Position numbers and translations under genes: made by a program. Positions 16,168 through 24,461 of a stretch of 64,000 bases of DNA are shown one piece after another. The notes beneath the pieces are model-generated. The model did no database searches. It had not been told where the DNA came from and saw only the letters and a list, made by a program, of their open reading frames with translations. The stretch's first letter is position 1. Each line of letters opens with the position of its first letter. Source of the stretch: GCA-2731375 sp964631725 (GTDB taxonomy: Bacteria; Pseudomonadota; Alphaproteobacteria; GCA-2731375); the NCBI GenBank assembly GCA_964631725.1, contig CAZVYX010000024.1, forward strand, positions 20,631-84,630. The letters run 5' to 3'.

Positions 16168-17096
16168 TGGCGGGCCATATCGGCATAGTCGGCGCCGGTC
16201 TGGTTGGCGGCGGCTGGAGCATTGTCTTTGCCCGCGCCGGTGAACTGGTCCGTGTCTACGATGCCGCGCCAGAAATTCGCGACGGTTTCCTCGCCGTCGT
16301 CGGGCAACAGCTTGATGATCTGAAAAGCTATGATCTGGTCGATGATCCCGCTGCAATCCTGGCCCGTATTCAGGTCTGTGATAGCCTGGAGAATGTGGTC
16401 AAGGGCGCCCGCTTCATTCAGGAATCCGTGTTGGAGCAGGTCGAGGTGAAGGCCGAGATTTCCGCCGCCATCGGCCCCTTGTTGGAGGACGGCGCCATTG
16501 TCGGCAGTTCCACATCCGGCATTCCCGGTTCCGCCTTCACCGAAAACGTAGAGAACAGGGAGCGGTTTCTGGTCACCCATCCGGTCAACCCGCCCTATCT
16601 GGTGCCCGTGGTCGAAGTGGTGCCGACGCCGTGGACGTCTCAGGTCAGCGTCGATGGCGCCCTGGCACTGATGGCCCAGGTCGGGCAGTCGCCGGTTCTG
16701 GTGCGGCGGGAGGTCGAGGGTTTTATCCTGAATCGCCTGCAAGGTGTGCTGTTGCGGGAGGCCTGGGATCTGTTTGCGGAAGGTTATGCCTCGGCCGAGG
16801 ATATCGACAAGACGGTGTCCGAGGGCCTGGGCCTGCGCTGGTCCTTCATGGGACCGTTCGAGACCATCGATTTGAATGCGCCGGGCGGGGTGGCGGACTA
16901 TGCCGAACGTCTGGGGCCGCTGTACCATTCGATCCAGAAATCCCGCACCGACCCCCGGCCCTGGAGTGCCGAATTGATCGGCGATGTGGACCAGGAACGC
17001 CGGGCCGAATTGCCCAGCGAAAAATTGGCGGAGCGGCGCAATTGGCGCGACCGCCGGCTCATGGCCCTGGCCGCGCACAAGGCCGGGCAGACCTAA
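16167..17096 (+). CDS. 3-hydroxyacyl-CoA dehydrogenase fold, L-gulonate 3-dehydrogenase/lambda-crystallin-like
   Basis: A 309-residue NAD-dependent 2-domain dehydrogenase. The Rossmann motif is IGIVGAGLVGGGWS (residues 4-17). SSTSGIPGS, RFLVTHPVNPPYLVPVVEVVP and FILNRLQGVLLREAWDL follow closely the lambda-crystallin/L-gulonate 3-dehydrogenase and carnitine-dehydrogenase-like branch rather than fatty-acid enzymes. The catalytic histidine is in THPVNPP. It likely oxidises a free or CoA-linked 3-hydroxy acid to the 3-keto acid. The start overlaps the preceding stop (TGATG) and its stop overlaps the next start (TAATG), so it is tightly coupled within the operon. Confidence 0.85.
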   Translation: MAGHIGIVGAGLVGGGWSIVFARAGELVRVYDAAPEIRDGFLAVVGQQLDDLKSYDLVDDPAAILARIQVCDSLENVVKGARFIQESVLEQVEVKAEISAAIGPLLEDGAIVGSSTSGIPGSAFTENVENRERFLVTHPVNPPYLVPVVEVVPTPWTSQVSVDGALALMAQVGQSPVLVRREVEGFILNRLQGVLLREAWDLFAEGYASAEDIDKTVSEGLGLRWSFMGPFETIDLNAPGGVADYAERLGPLYHSIQKSRTDPRPWSAELIGDVDQERRAELPSEKLAERRNWRDRRLMALAAHKAGQT

Positions 17097-17860
17097 TGAC
17101 CTCCGAAACCATTGATGCCTTTCGCCTGGATGGCCAGCTGGCCGTCGTCACCGGCGCCTCGCGCGGTTTGGGCCAGGGCTGCGCCCTCGCTCTGGCCGGG
17201 GCCGGCGCGGACGTGGCGCTGATCGGACGCAACCAAGACGACCTGGTGGCGGTGGCCAAGGATATCCAAGGGCTGGGCCGCACTGCCCACGTTTTGGCCA
17301 TTGACGTGACCAACAGCGACGACCTGGCGGCCATGCTGGGGCAATTGCCGCCGTTCCATATCTTCGTCAATAATGCCGGCACCAATAGGCCGCAGCCATT
17401 TTTGGAGGTGGACGCCGAAACCTACGACATAGTCATGAATCTGAACCTGCGCGCCGCCTTTTTCGCGGCCCAGGCCGCCGCGCGCCTGATGAACATAAAC
17501 GGCCAGGGCGGCAGTATCATCAATATGTCATCCCAGGCCGGCCATCGGGCCTTGCGCGACCGCAGCGTCTATTCGACATCGAAATTCGCCCTTGAGGGGC
17601 TGACCAAGGCCATGGCATTCGAGCTGGCGGAGCAGAACATCCGCGTCAACGCCGTTGCGCCAACCTTTGTCGAGACGCCCATGACCAGTGCCGGTTTGGC
17701 CCAGAAAGACTTCCGCGACTATGTGGAAGGCAAGATCAAGCTGCCCCGCCTGGGCCAGATTGGCGACGTCGCCGCCGCTGTCCTGTTTCTGGCCTCGCCC
17801 GCCGCGTCGATGATCACGGGCACCTCCCTGCTGGTCGATGGCGGCTGGACCATCCACTAG
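17096..17860 (+). CDS. Short-chain dehydrogenase/reductase (SDR)
   Basis: A 254-residue classical SDR. The cofactor loop is TGASRGLGQG (about residues 20-29), NNAG follows at about residue 91, the serine of the catalytic triad is in IINMSSQAG, and YSTSKFALEG gives the Tyr and Lys. The end LLVDGGW is standard. The enzyme interconverts a hydroxyl and a carbonyl with NAD(P); its sequence is closest in style to gluconate/2-deoxygluconate-type dehydrogenases, which is a loose assignment. The start ATG overlaps the preceding TAA by one base, placing it in the same translationally coupled operon. Confidence 0.88.
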   Translation: MTSETIDAFRLDGQLAVVTGASRGLGQGCALALAGAGADVALIGRNQDDLVAVAKDIQGLGRTAHVLAIDVTNSDDLAAMLGQLPPFHIFVNNAGTNRPQPFLEVDAETYDIVMNLNLRAAFFAAQAAARLMNINGQGGSIINMSSQAGHRALRDRSVYSTSKFALEGLTKAMAFELAEQNIRVNAVAPTFVETPMTSAGLAQKDFRDYVEGKIKLPRLGQIGDVAAAVLFLASPAASMITGTSLLVDGGWTIH

Positions 17861-17880
17861 AGTTTTCACGGAGTACCACC

Positions 17881-18846
17881 ATGTCCGATCTCAACACCGC
17901 CGATCATATGGTTGAAAGCAGCCGCGCGGGCCTGTCCGTGTTCGTCCGCAACAAACATCAGCGGGACCGCGATAATTTCTCGCCGGCCCAGACGGTATTG
18001 TTCGTCCATGGTGCGACCTACCCCTCCACCGTGACTTTCGATTACGCCATGGATGGTGAATCCTGGATGGATATCATGGCCCGCGCCGGCTTCGATGTCT
18101 GGTGTGTCGATCTGTTGGGTTATGGCGCCTCCGACCGGCCGCCGGAGCTGTCGGCCCCGGCCGATGACAATCCCCCCGTCGTGGACACCGACGATGCGGT
18201 CGCCGATGTGGCCCGGGTCGTCGATTTCATACTCGGACAGCGGAACCTGCCGCGCCTGTCGTTCATCGGCTATTCCTGGGGCACCCTGATCGGCGGTACC
18301 TATGCGGGCCTGCAGCCGGACAAGGTGGAGCGTCTGGTGCTGTATGGCGCGGCCTGGATGGGCGCTGGCGGCGCCATCTCGACCGGCCAGATGCCGGGCG
18401 CCTACCGCATGGTGGACGCGGCGGCGGCCATCGCCCGCTGGCAACGGGAGCTGGATGATGACCAGATCGCGCGCCTTGCCAGCCCGGACCATATGGCCAA
18501 GTGGGCCGAGGTATTTCTGGCTTCGGACCCGGAGGCATCGCGCCATGATCCGCCCCAGGCGCGGGCGCCGGCCGGCGTCGTCAAGGATGTGCAGGCACGC
18601 CTGCAAAGTGGCATACCGCCCTATGATCCCGGTCTCATCCGCGCGCCAACCATGATTGTGGTCGGTGAGTGGGACCGGGAGACCAGGCCGGAACAAGGGC
18701 GGGCTGTATTCGAGCTGCTGTCCGATGATATTGAGCGGCGCTACGTCATGATCGGCGGCGCGACCCATTCCATGCTGATCGAAAACCAGCGCGGCGCCCT
18801 GCAACGGGCCGTTGACGGCTTTCTAAGGGAGGGTTGGGAGCGATGA
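17881..18846 (+). CDS. Alpha/beta-fold hydrolase
   Basis: A 321-residue alpha/beta hydrolase. Visible are the oxyanion-side VLFVHGATYPST, GYGASDRPPE, the nucleophile elbow GYSWGT (catalytic Ser), an acid candidate in VGEWDRETRP and the histidine in GGATHSMLIE. It would cleave an ester, thioester or C-C bond. GGAG precedes ATG 17881, 20 bases after the SDR stop. The end shares an ATGA overlap with the next gene. In this operon it may release a product from an ester or CoA intermediate; the substrate is unknown. Confidence 0.86.
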   Translation: MSDLNTADHMVESSRAGLSVFVRNKHQRDRDNFSPAQTVLFVHGATYPSTVTFDYAMDGESWMDIMARAGFDVWCVDLLGYGASDRPPELSAPADDNPPVVDTDDAVADVARVVDFILGQRNLPRLSFIGYSWGTLIGGTYAGLQPDKVERLVLYGAAWMGAGGAISTGQMPGAYRMVDAAAAIARWQRELDDDQIARLASPDHMAKWAEVFLASDPEASRHDPPQARAPAGVVKDVQARLQSGIPPYDPGLIRAPTMIVVGEWDRETRPEQGRAVFELLSDDIERRYVMIGGATHSMLIENQRGALQRAVDGFLREGWER

Positions 18847-19487
18847 GTAACGATATTATCCTGTGGGGTGCGATTTCGCTGCGGGCCTTGCGGGTGCATT
18901 GGGCCTTGCATGAATTGGGCCTGGACTATCAGTTTCGCCCCATTCAATCGCGCACGGGGGAAACCCTGACGGCGGAGTACACCAGGCATAATCCGAAACA
19001 GAAGATCCCCTGCCTGCAGGACGGTGATTTCACGCTGACGGAAAGCCCGGCCATCGTGAATTATCTGTTCAATGCCCATGGCGCGGGCAAGGATGTCTTT
19101 TTGCCCAGTACGCCGGAAGAGCGGGCGCGCGCGAACGAATGGAGCTATTTCGCCATGATGGAGTTGGATGCGCATTCCCTGTACCTGATCCGCCGGCACA
19201 AGTTCCTGCCGGAAATCTATGGCGAGGCGCCCGTTGCCGTGGCTTCGGCGGCGGAGTACTGCCTGAAACAGATCAACGCCGTGGCGCCGGCCGTGGCCGA
19301 ATTCGATCCATATATTTTTGGCGGCCGGATTTCAGCGGCCGATATCCTGTTGGCGACAACCTTGGACTTCGCCGAACGCTACGAGGTTGAGCTGCCCGCA
19401 TCCTGCCGGGCCTATCGCGACCGTGCCTATGCCCGGCCCGCATTCCAATCCGCCAAAGCGCGCAATGAGGATCTTGATGCTGACTAG
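18843..19487 (+). CDS. Glutathione S-transferase-like protein
   Basis: A 214-residue GST-fold protein. The N-terminal thioredoxin-like domain includes SLRALRVHWALHELGLDYQ, the cis-Pro loop QKIPCLQDG and the glutathione-contact TESPAIVNYLF. The helical domain carries FGGRISAADILLATTLDF. The start is ATG 18843 within the upstream stop (ATGA). Its last 11 bases overlap the amidase start. Catabolic GST-like proteins may act as isomerases or as glutathione-dependent dehalogenases or ether lyases; its inclusion in a degradation operon favours such a role over general detoxification, but this is inference. Confidence 0.83.
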   Translation: MSNDIILWGAISLRALRVHWALHELGLDYQFRPIQSRTGETLTAEYTRHNPKQKIPCLQDGDFTLTESPAIVNYLFNAHGAGKDVFLPSTPEERARANEWSYFAMMELDAHSLYLIRRHKFLPEIYGEAPVAVASAAEYCLKQINAVAPAVAEFDPYIFGGRISAADILLATTLDFAERYEVELPASCRAYRDRAYARPAFQSAKARNEDLDAD

Positions 19488-20817
19488 CGCCCGCGACGAT
19501 CTGGAAGCGGCTTTGGACGCAATCGAGCGTTACGAGCCGGCCATCAACGGCATGATTACCGTCACCGCCGAGCAGGCGCGGGAGGCTGCCGATGCCGCTG
19601 ACCGTGCGGCGGCGGATGGTCGTTGGCTGGGGCTTCTGCACGGCATGACGTTTGCCATCAAGGACAATATTCAGACCGCCGGCGTGCGCACGACTTCCGG
19701 CTCGTTGCATTTCAAGGATGTGGTGCCGAACCAGGATGCTTTCGTCGTGCAGCGCCTGAAGGCCGCCGGCGCCGTGATCGTGGGCAAGGCCACAATGCAG
19801 GAGCTGGCCTTTGGTATTCGCTCCGACAACCCGGTCAGCGGCCAATGCCGCAATCCCTGGGACCAAACCCGGGTGCCCGGCGGTTCGTCGGGCGGCTCCG
19901 GCGCCGTGGTGGCCGCCGGCATGGCGCAGGGCGCATTGGGTACGGACACCGGCGGTTCGGTCCGCCTGCCCGCCGCCATGAACGGCGTCGCCGGCCTGCG
20001 TCCCACCCATGGCCGGGTGCCCAACCATGGCTCCACCCCGGTCAGCGTCGCCTACGATACCATCGGGCCCATGGCCCGGCGGGTTGACGATGTGGCCCGA
20101 ATCCTGGCCGTCACGGCGCGGGAAGAACCGGGCTCCGCCCCGACTTCGGCACCGGACCTGGGCAATTTTCTGCCCCGGTTGAATGATGGTGTCACCGGCC
20201 TGCGTCTGGGCATTCCGCGCAATCATTACTTCCTGGACTGCGACGATGACATCGCCGGAGCCGTGATGACGGCGATCCGCGCAATGGAGTCACAGGGGGC
20301 GAAAATTGTTGAGGTCGACGTGGAAGGGGCCGAGAACAGCCATCAATGGGCGACCATCCAGATCTATTCCGATGCCTGCGCCTATCACGCGGATCGGCTG
20401 GACAAGCATCCGGAATTGTTCTCGCCCTCGGTGCTGGAACGCATGCTGGTGGGCCGAAGCTTCACAAGCGTTGATTACGCCAATGCCTGCCGGGCGCGGG
20501 AGGCCTGGCAGCGCACCCTGGCTGCCTTGTATCAGGATATCGACATCTTGATCTCACCCACCACGCCGGCTCCGCCGCCGCCCATCGAGGAAGATAAATC
20601 TTTGCTGGAGGCAACCCGCGATGCCTCCCGCAACACGTATGCGGGCGGCTTTGGCGCCAATCCGGGCCTGTCGCTCCCCTGCGGCTTCACCGGCGATCAC
20701 ATGCCCATCGGCATGCAAATGGAAGCCGCCTGGTGGCGGGAACCCCTGTTGTTGCGCGCCGGCGTGGCCTACCAATCGGTGACCGATTGGCATTTGGCCA
20801 AACCACCCCTATCCTAG
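19477..20817 (+). CDS. Amidase-signature family hydrolase
   Basis: A 446-residue amidase-signature enzyme (Ser-cisSer-Lys triad). The lysine is in GMTFAIKDNI (about residue 61), and the glycine/serine-rich core GGSSGGSGAVVAAGMA is followed by GTDTGGSVRLPAAMNG, giving both serines. The C-terminal PTTPAPPPP and LPCGF stretches are also typical. I start at ATG 19477, preceded by GAGG; ATG 19465 would add four residues. It overlaps the preceding GST-like gene by 11 bases and lies 34 bases before the carboxylase. It probably hydrolyses a small amide or carbamate, releasing ammonia or an amine. Confidence 0.88.
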   Translation: MLTSARDDLEAALDAIERYEPAINGMITVTAEQAREAADAADRAAADGRWLGLLHGMTFAIKDNIQTAGVRTTSGSLHFKDVVPNQDAFVVQRLKAAGAVIVGKATMQELAFGIRSDNPVSGQCRNPWDQTRVPGGSSGGSGAVVAAGMAQGALGTDTGGSVRLPAAMNGVAGLRPTHGRVPNHGSTPVSVAYDTIGPMARRVDDVARILAVTAREEPGSAPTSAPDLGNFLPRLNDGVTGLRLGIPRNHYFLDCDDDIAGAVMTAIRAMESQGAKIVEVDVEGAENSHQWATIQIYSDACAYHADRLDKHPELFSPSVLERMLVGRSFTSVDYANACRAREAWQRTLAALYQDIDILISPTTPAPPPPIEEDKSLLEATRDASRNTYAGGFGANPGLSLPCGFTGDHMPIGMQMEAAWWREPLLLRAGVAYQSVTDWHLAKPPLS

Positions 20818-20851
20818 GCCGCAAAATCCAAACTCGAGGAAAGCTATTGTT

Positions 20852-23800
20852 ATGAGTGTGAAGAAATTGCTGGTCGCCAATCGCGGCGAAATCGCCATTC
20901 GTATCCTGCGTGCCGCTGCTGACCTGGGCATCGCCACCGTCGCCGTCTATGCCGAGGATGAAGCAGAAGCCCTGCATTTGAGCAAGGCGGACGAGGCCGT
21001 GGCCTTGCCGGGCCGCGGCGTGCCCGCCTATCTGGACAGCGCGGGCATTCTGGCCCTGGCCCGGGAAAGTGGCTGTGACGCCGTTCATCCCGGGTATGGT
21101 TTCTTGAGCGAGAACGCGGATTTCGCCAACGCCTGCGGCCAGGCCGGCATCGCCTTTGTTGGCCCAGGCGCCGAGACCCTGGATATGTTCGGCGACAAGG
21201 CGGCGGCGCGGGACCTGGCCGAAAAGAATGGCGTGCCGGTGCTGCCGGGCAGTCAGGGCGCGGCTGATCTGGCGGCGGCGGAAGCATTCTTCGACGAACA
21301 CGGCCCCACCATGATCAAGGCCATCGGCGGCGGCGGCGGTCGGGGCATGCGCGCCATCCGCGACAAGGCCGACCTGGCAGCGGCGTTGGAGCTGTGTCAG
21401 GCGGAGGCGCAACAGGCCTTCGGCAACGGCGATGTCTTTGTCGAGAGGTTGCTGGAACAGCCCCGGCACGTGGAAATTCAAATCGTCGGCGATGGCAGCG
21501 GCGCCATCTGTCATCTGGGGGAGCGGGAATGCTCAATCCAACGGCGCCACCAAAAGCTGGTGGAGATGGCCCCCGCGCCCGGATTGGCGCCTGATTTGCG
21601 CGATAAGCTGACACAGGCGGCGGTGACCCTGGCCGGCGCGGTGGACTACCGCAACCTGGGCACGTTCGAGTTTCTGGTTGCCGGCGGCGAGTTCTTCTTT
21701 ATCGAGGCAAATCCCCGTTTGCAGGTGGAGCATACGGTGACCGAGGAGGTTTGGGGCGTCGACCTGGTACAAACCCAACTGCACATTGCCGGCGGCGCCT
21801 CGCTGTCGGATCTGGGGCTGACCCAGGTCGAGGCCGGCGCGCCGCGCGGTCAGGCCATGCAGGTACGCATCAATATGGAGACCATCGAGGCCGACGGCAG
21901 CGTTCGTCCCTCGGGCGGCGTTCTGGAGGTTTTCGAGATGCCGTCGGGCCCCGGCGTGCGCGTCGACAGCTTCGGCTATGCGGGCTACCGCACCTCGCCC
22001 AGCTATGACTCTCTCTTGGCCAAATTGATCGTTCATGCACCTGGCAATGACTTCGCCGTGCTCGCCCGGAAGACCTATCGGGCGCTCTGTGAATGCCGGA
22101 TTTCCGGCCTGTCCAGCAACATACCTTTCCTACAGAACTTGCTGTGTCATGCCGAATTCCAGGCCGGCAACGTCGACACTCATTTCATCGAGAACCACCT
22201 GGCGGCGCTGGTTGGCGGCGCGGACCATCAGCGCATGTTCTTCGAGCCGGCAGGCAATGGTGCGGCGGATGCAAACCTGGTTGGCGTCAAGGTCGATGCC
22301 TCCGATCCACTGGCCGTTTTGGCTCACGGCAGATCAGAGGCCGCCTCGCCGGAGGTGTCGGCTTCCGATAGTCTGTCGGGCCCTGATGGCAGCGTCGCCA
22401 TTGCCGCGCCCATGCAGGGCACCATCGTCAGCATTGATGTCGCGGAGGGCGATGATGTTTATCCGGGCCGGCAGGTGCTGATCATGGAAGCCATGAAGAT
22501 GCAGCACGTGATCGAGGCGGAGATTAGCGGCGTCGTGCGTCAACTGCCCGTACAGCCGGGCGATACCGTATTCGAGGGCGGCGCCCTGGCCTATGTGATT
22601 GAGCAAGACGTGGATATTCCCGACGCCGGCGGCGAGGTCGCCATCGATCTGGACTATATCCGCCCGGATTTGGCGGAGGTTCTGGAGCGTCAGGCGATGA
22701 CCCTGGATGCGCGCCGCCCGGATGCCGTGGCGCGGCGGCGCAAGACCAATCAGCGCACGGTACGGGAGAATATCGAACAGCTTTGCGATCCGGGCTCCTT
22801 CAGCGAATACGGCTCCCTGGTCCTGGCGGCCCGGCGCCGGATGCATGCTATCGACGAATTGATAGCCCGCACGCCGGCCGACGGCATGGTCATGGGCCTG
22901 GGCCGCGTCAATGGCCGGCACTTCCCGGACGAAACCGCGCGCTGCGTCGTGATGTCCTATGACTACACCGTGCTGGCCGGCACCCAGGGCAAGAATAATC
23001 ACAAAAAGAAGGACCGGATGTTCGAGATTGCCGAGCAATCGCGCCTGCCGGTGGTCTTCTTTACCGAGGGCGGCGGTGGCCGGCCCGGTGATACGGACAT
23101 GATTTTTTCCGCCAATCTTCATGTCCCCGCCTTCAAACTGTTTGGCAGGTTGAGCGGTCTGGTGCCCCTGGTGGGGATTACGTCGGGCCGTTGCTTCGCC
23201 GGCAACGCGGTGATGCTGGGTTGTTGCGACGTGATCATTGCCACCGGGAATTCGTCCATCGGCATGGGCGGCCCGGCGATGATCGAAGGCGGCGGACTGG
23301 GTGTCTTCCGTCCCGAGGAAGTGGGCCCGATGTCCGTCCAGGTACCCAATGGCGTGGTTGATATCGCCGTGGCGGATGAAGAAGAGGCGGTCGAGGCCGC
23401 AAAGAAATATCTCGGCTATTTCCAGGGCGCGGTGGAGGATTGGGAATGTGTCGATCAGCGGCTTCTGCGCCAAGCCATACCGGAGGACCGCCTGCGGATC
23501 TATGATGTGCGCAAGGTGGTGGAGCAACTGTTCGATACGGACTCGGTCTTGGAACTACGGGCAGGTTTCGGCCTTGGCATAGTTACAGCTCTGGCCCGCG
23601 TTGAAGGCCGGCCCGTGGGCGTCATCGCTAACAATCCAAACCATCTTGCCGGTGCCATTGATAGCGATGCCGCCGACAAGGGCGCGCGTTTCATGCAGAT
23701 CTGCGATGCCTTCGATATCCCCTTGGTGTTCCTGTGCGACACGCCGGGCAACATGGTTGGGCCGGAGGCGGAGAAGGAAGCCCTGGTGCGTCATTGCTGC

Positions 23801-24214
23801 CGCATGTTCGTGATCGGCGCCAATGTGACCGTGCCGACTTTCACTATCGTGCTGCGGAAGGGTTATGGCCTGGGCGCCCAGGGCATGGCGGGCGGCGGCT
23901 TTCACGCGCCGTTCTTCACCATTTCCTGGCCGACGGGCGAATTCGGCGGCATGGGCCTGGAGGGGGCGGTGAAACTGGGCCGGAGGGACGAATTGATGGC
24001 GATCGAGGATCCAGAGGAGCGCATGGAGAAGTACGAGGAAATGGTTGCCGCCATGTATGCCCAGGGCAAGGCCATCAACACCGCCGCGTTGTTCGAACTG
24101 GACAATGTCATTGATCCGGCGGATACCCGCGAATGGATCATGGCCGGTCTGCGTGCCGCGCCCCCCGTGCCGCCGCGCGAAGGGAAGAAACATTCATGGA
24201 TCGATGCATGGTGA
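20852..24214 (+). CDS. Single-chain biotin-dependent acyl-CoA carboxylase
   Basis: A 1120-residue fusion with all three parts of an acyl-CoA carboxylase. The biotin carboxylase domain (about 1-450) starts KKLLVANRGEIAIRILRAA, with the ATP-grasp glycine loop IKAIGGGGGRGM and EANPRLQVEHTVTEE. A biotinyl domain (about 510-590) has EAMKMQ with the biotinylated Lys at 549. The carboxyltransferase (about 600-1120) includes SIGMGGPAMIEGGG and FLCDTPGNMVGPEAE. Most bacteria split these into two or more genes; single-chain long-chain or broad-specificity carboxylases are known and form hexamers. It ends the HisD-like operon and presumably carboxylates that pathway's acyl-CoA. GAGG lies upstream of ATG 20852. 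Confidence 0.92.
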   Translation: MSVKKLLVANRGEIAIRILRAAADLGIATVAVYAEDEAEALHLSKADEAVALPGRGVPAYLDSAGILALARESGCDAVHPGYGFLSENADFANACGQAGIAFVGPGAETLDMFGDKAAARDLAEKNGVPVLPGSQGAADLAAAEAFFDEHGPTMIKAIGGGGGRGMRAIRDKADLAAALELCQAEAQQAFGNGDVFVERLLEQPRHVEIQIVGDGSGAICHLGERECSIQRRHQKLVEMAPAPGLAPDLRDKLTQAAVTLAGAVDYRNLGTFEFLVAGGEFFFIEANPRLQVEHTVTEEVWGVDLVQTQLHIAGGASLSDLGLTQVEAGAPRGQAMQVRINMETIEADGSVRPSGGVLEVFEMPSGPGVRVDSFGYAGYRTSPSYDSLLAKLIVHAPGNDFAVLARKTYRALCECRISGLSSNIPFLQNLLCHAEFQAGNVDTHFIENHLAALVGGADHQRMFFEPAGNGAADANLVGVKVDASDPLAVLAHGRSEAASPEVSASDSLSGPDGSVAIAAPMQGTIVSIDVAEGDDVYPGRQVLIMEAMKMQHVIEAEISGVVRQLPVQPGDTVFEGGALAYVIEQDVDIPDAGGEVAIDLDYIRPDLAEVLERQAMTLDARRPDAVARRRKTNQRTVRENIEQLCDPGSFSEYGSLVLAARRRMHAIDELIARTPADGMVMGLGRVNGRHFPDETARCVVMSYDYTVLAGTQGKNNHKKKDRMFEIAEQSRLPVVFFTEGGGGRPGDTDMIFSANLHVPAFKLFGRLSGLVPLVGITSGRCFAGNAVMLGCCDVIIATGNSSIGMGGPAMIEGGGLGVFRPEEVGPMSVQVPNGVVDIAVADEEEAVEAAKKYLGYFQGAVEDWECVDQRLLRQAIPEDRLRIYDVRKVVEQLFDTDSVLELRAGFGLGIVTALARVEGRPVGVIANNPNHLAGAIDSDAADKGARFMQICDAFDIPLVFLCDTPGNMVGPEAEKEALVRHCCRMFVIGANVTVPTFTIVLRKGYGLGAQGMAGGGFHAPFFTISWPTGEFGGMGLEGAVKLGRRDELMAIEDPEERMEKYEEMVAAMYAQGKAINTAALFELDNVIDPADTREWIMAGLRAAPPVPPREGKKHSWIDAW

Positions 24215-24235
24215 GGGGATGGAAGAATTACGAGC

Positions 24236-24256
24236 AAAACCAATTTTGATGGTTTT
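24236..24256 (+). terminator. Weak AT-rich hairpin after the carboxylase gene
   Basis: AAAACCA at 24236-24242 is the exact reverse complement of TGGTTTT at 24250-24256, with a seven-base loop and a following T run. It lies 22 bases after the carboxylase stop. The stem is short and AT-rich, so termination would be modest. Confidence 0.4.
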
Positions 24257-24360
24257 TCTGCCCCAATATTCCAAAAACAGACCAATTTTTGGTTGCGAAA
24301 GGTTCTCGCCACATTGATGTGTGTTCCCCCAGATCATCCGAGCCGCTGCCCGACAGGCCT

Positions 24361-24385
24361 TAGCGCATGTCTCTTCCAAACATGC
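24361..24385. repeat. AGCGCATG-type intergenic element
   Basis: TTAGCGCATGT here resembles the arm at 12024-12033. GCATGT (24365-24370) can pair with ACATGC (24380-24385) over nine bases. Both copies in this window sit between convergent operons, as expected of a dispersed intergenic repeat with terminator-like function. Confidence 0.4.
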
Positions 24386-24415
24386 TCGGACTCTTAAGCG
24401 AAAAAGAAATTGAAC

Positions 24416-24452
24416 CAATCACTTGGATCGCCAAAGCGAATCCAATTGATTG
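24416..24452. terminator. Imperfect long hairpin between convergent operons
   Basis: CAATCACTTGGATCGC (24416-24431) pairs imperfectly with GCGAATCCAATTGATTG (24436-24452) over a four-base loop. It lies just beyond the stop of the DadA-like gene (minus strand) and is the likely terminator of the second hydantoinase operon, possibly in both directions. Confidence 0.5.
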
Positions 24453-24461
24453 AAAATTGAT

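Noticed and set aside
22334..23527. 397-codon open frame on the minus strand
   Set aside because: It is antisense to the carboxylase's biotinyl and carboxyltransferase domains; it has no domain hallmarks.
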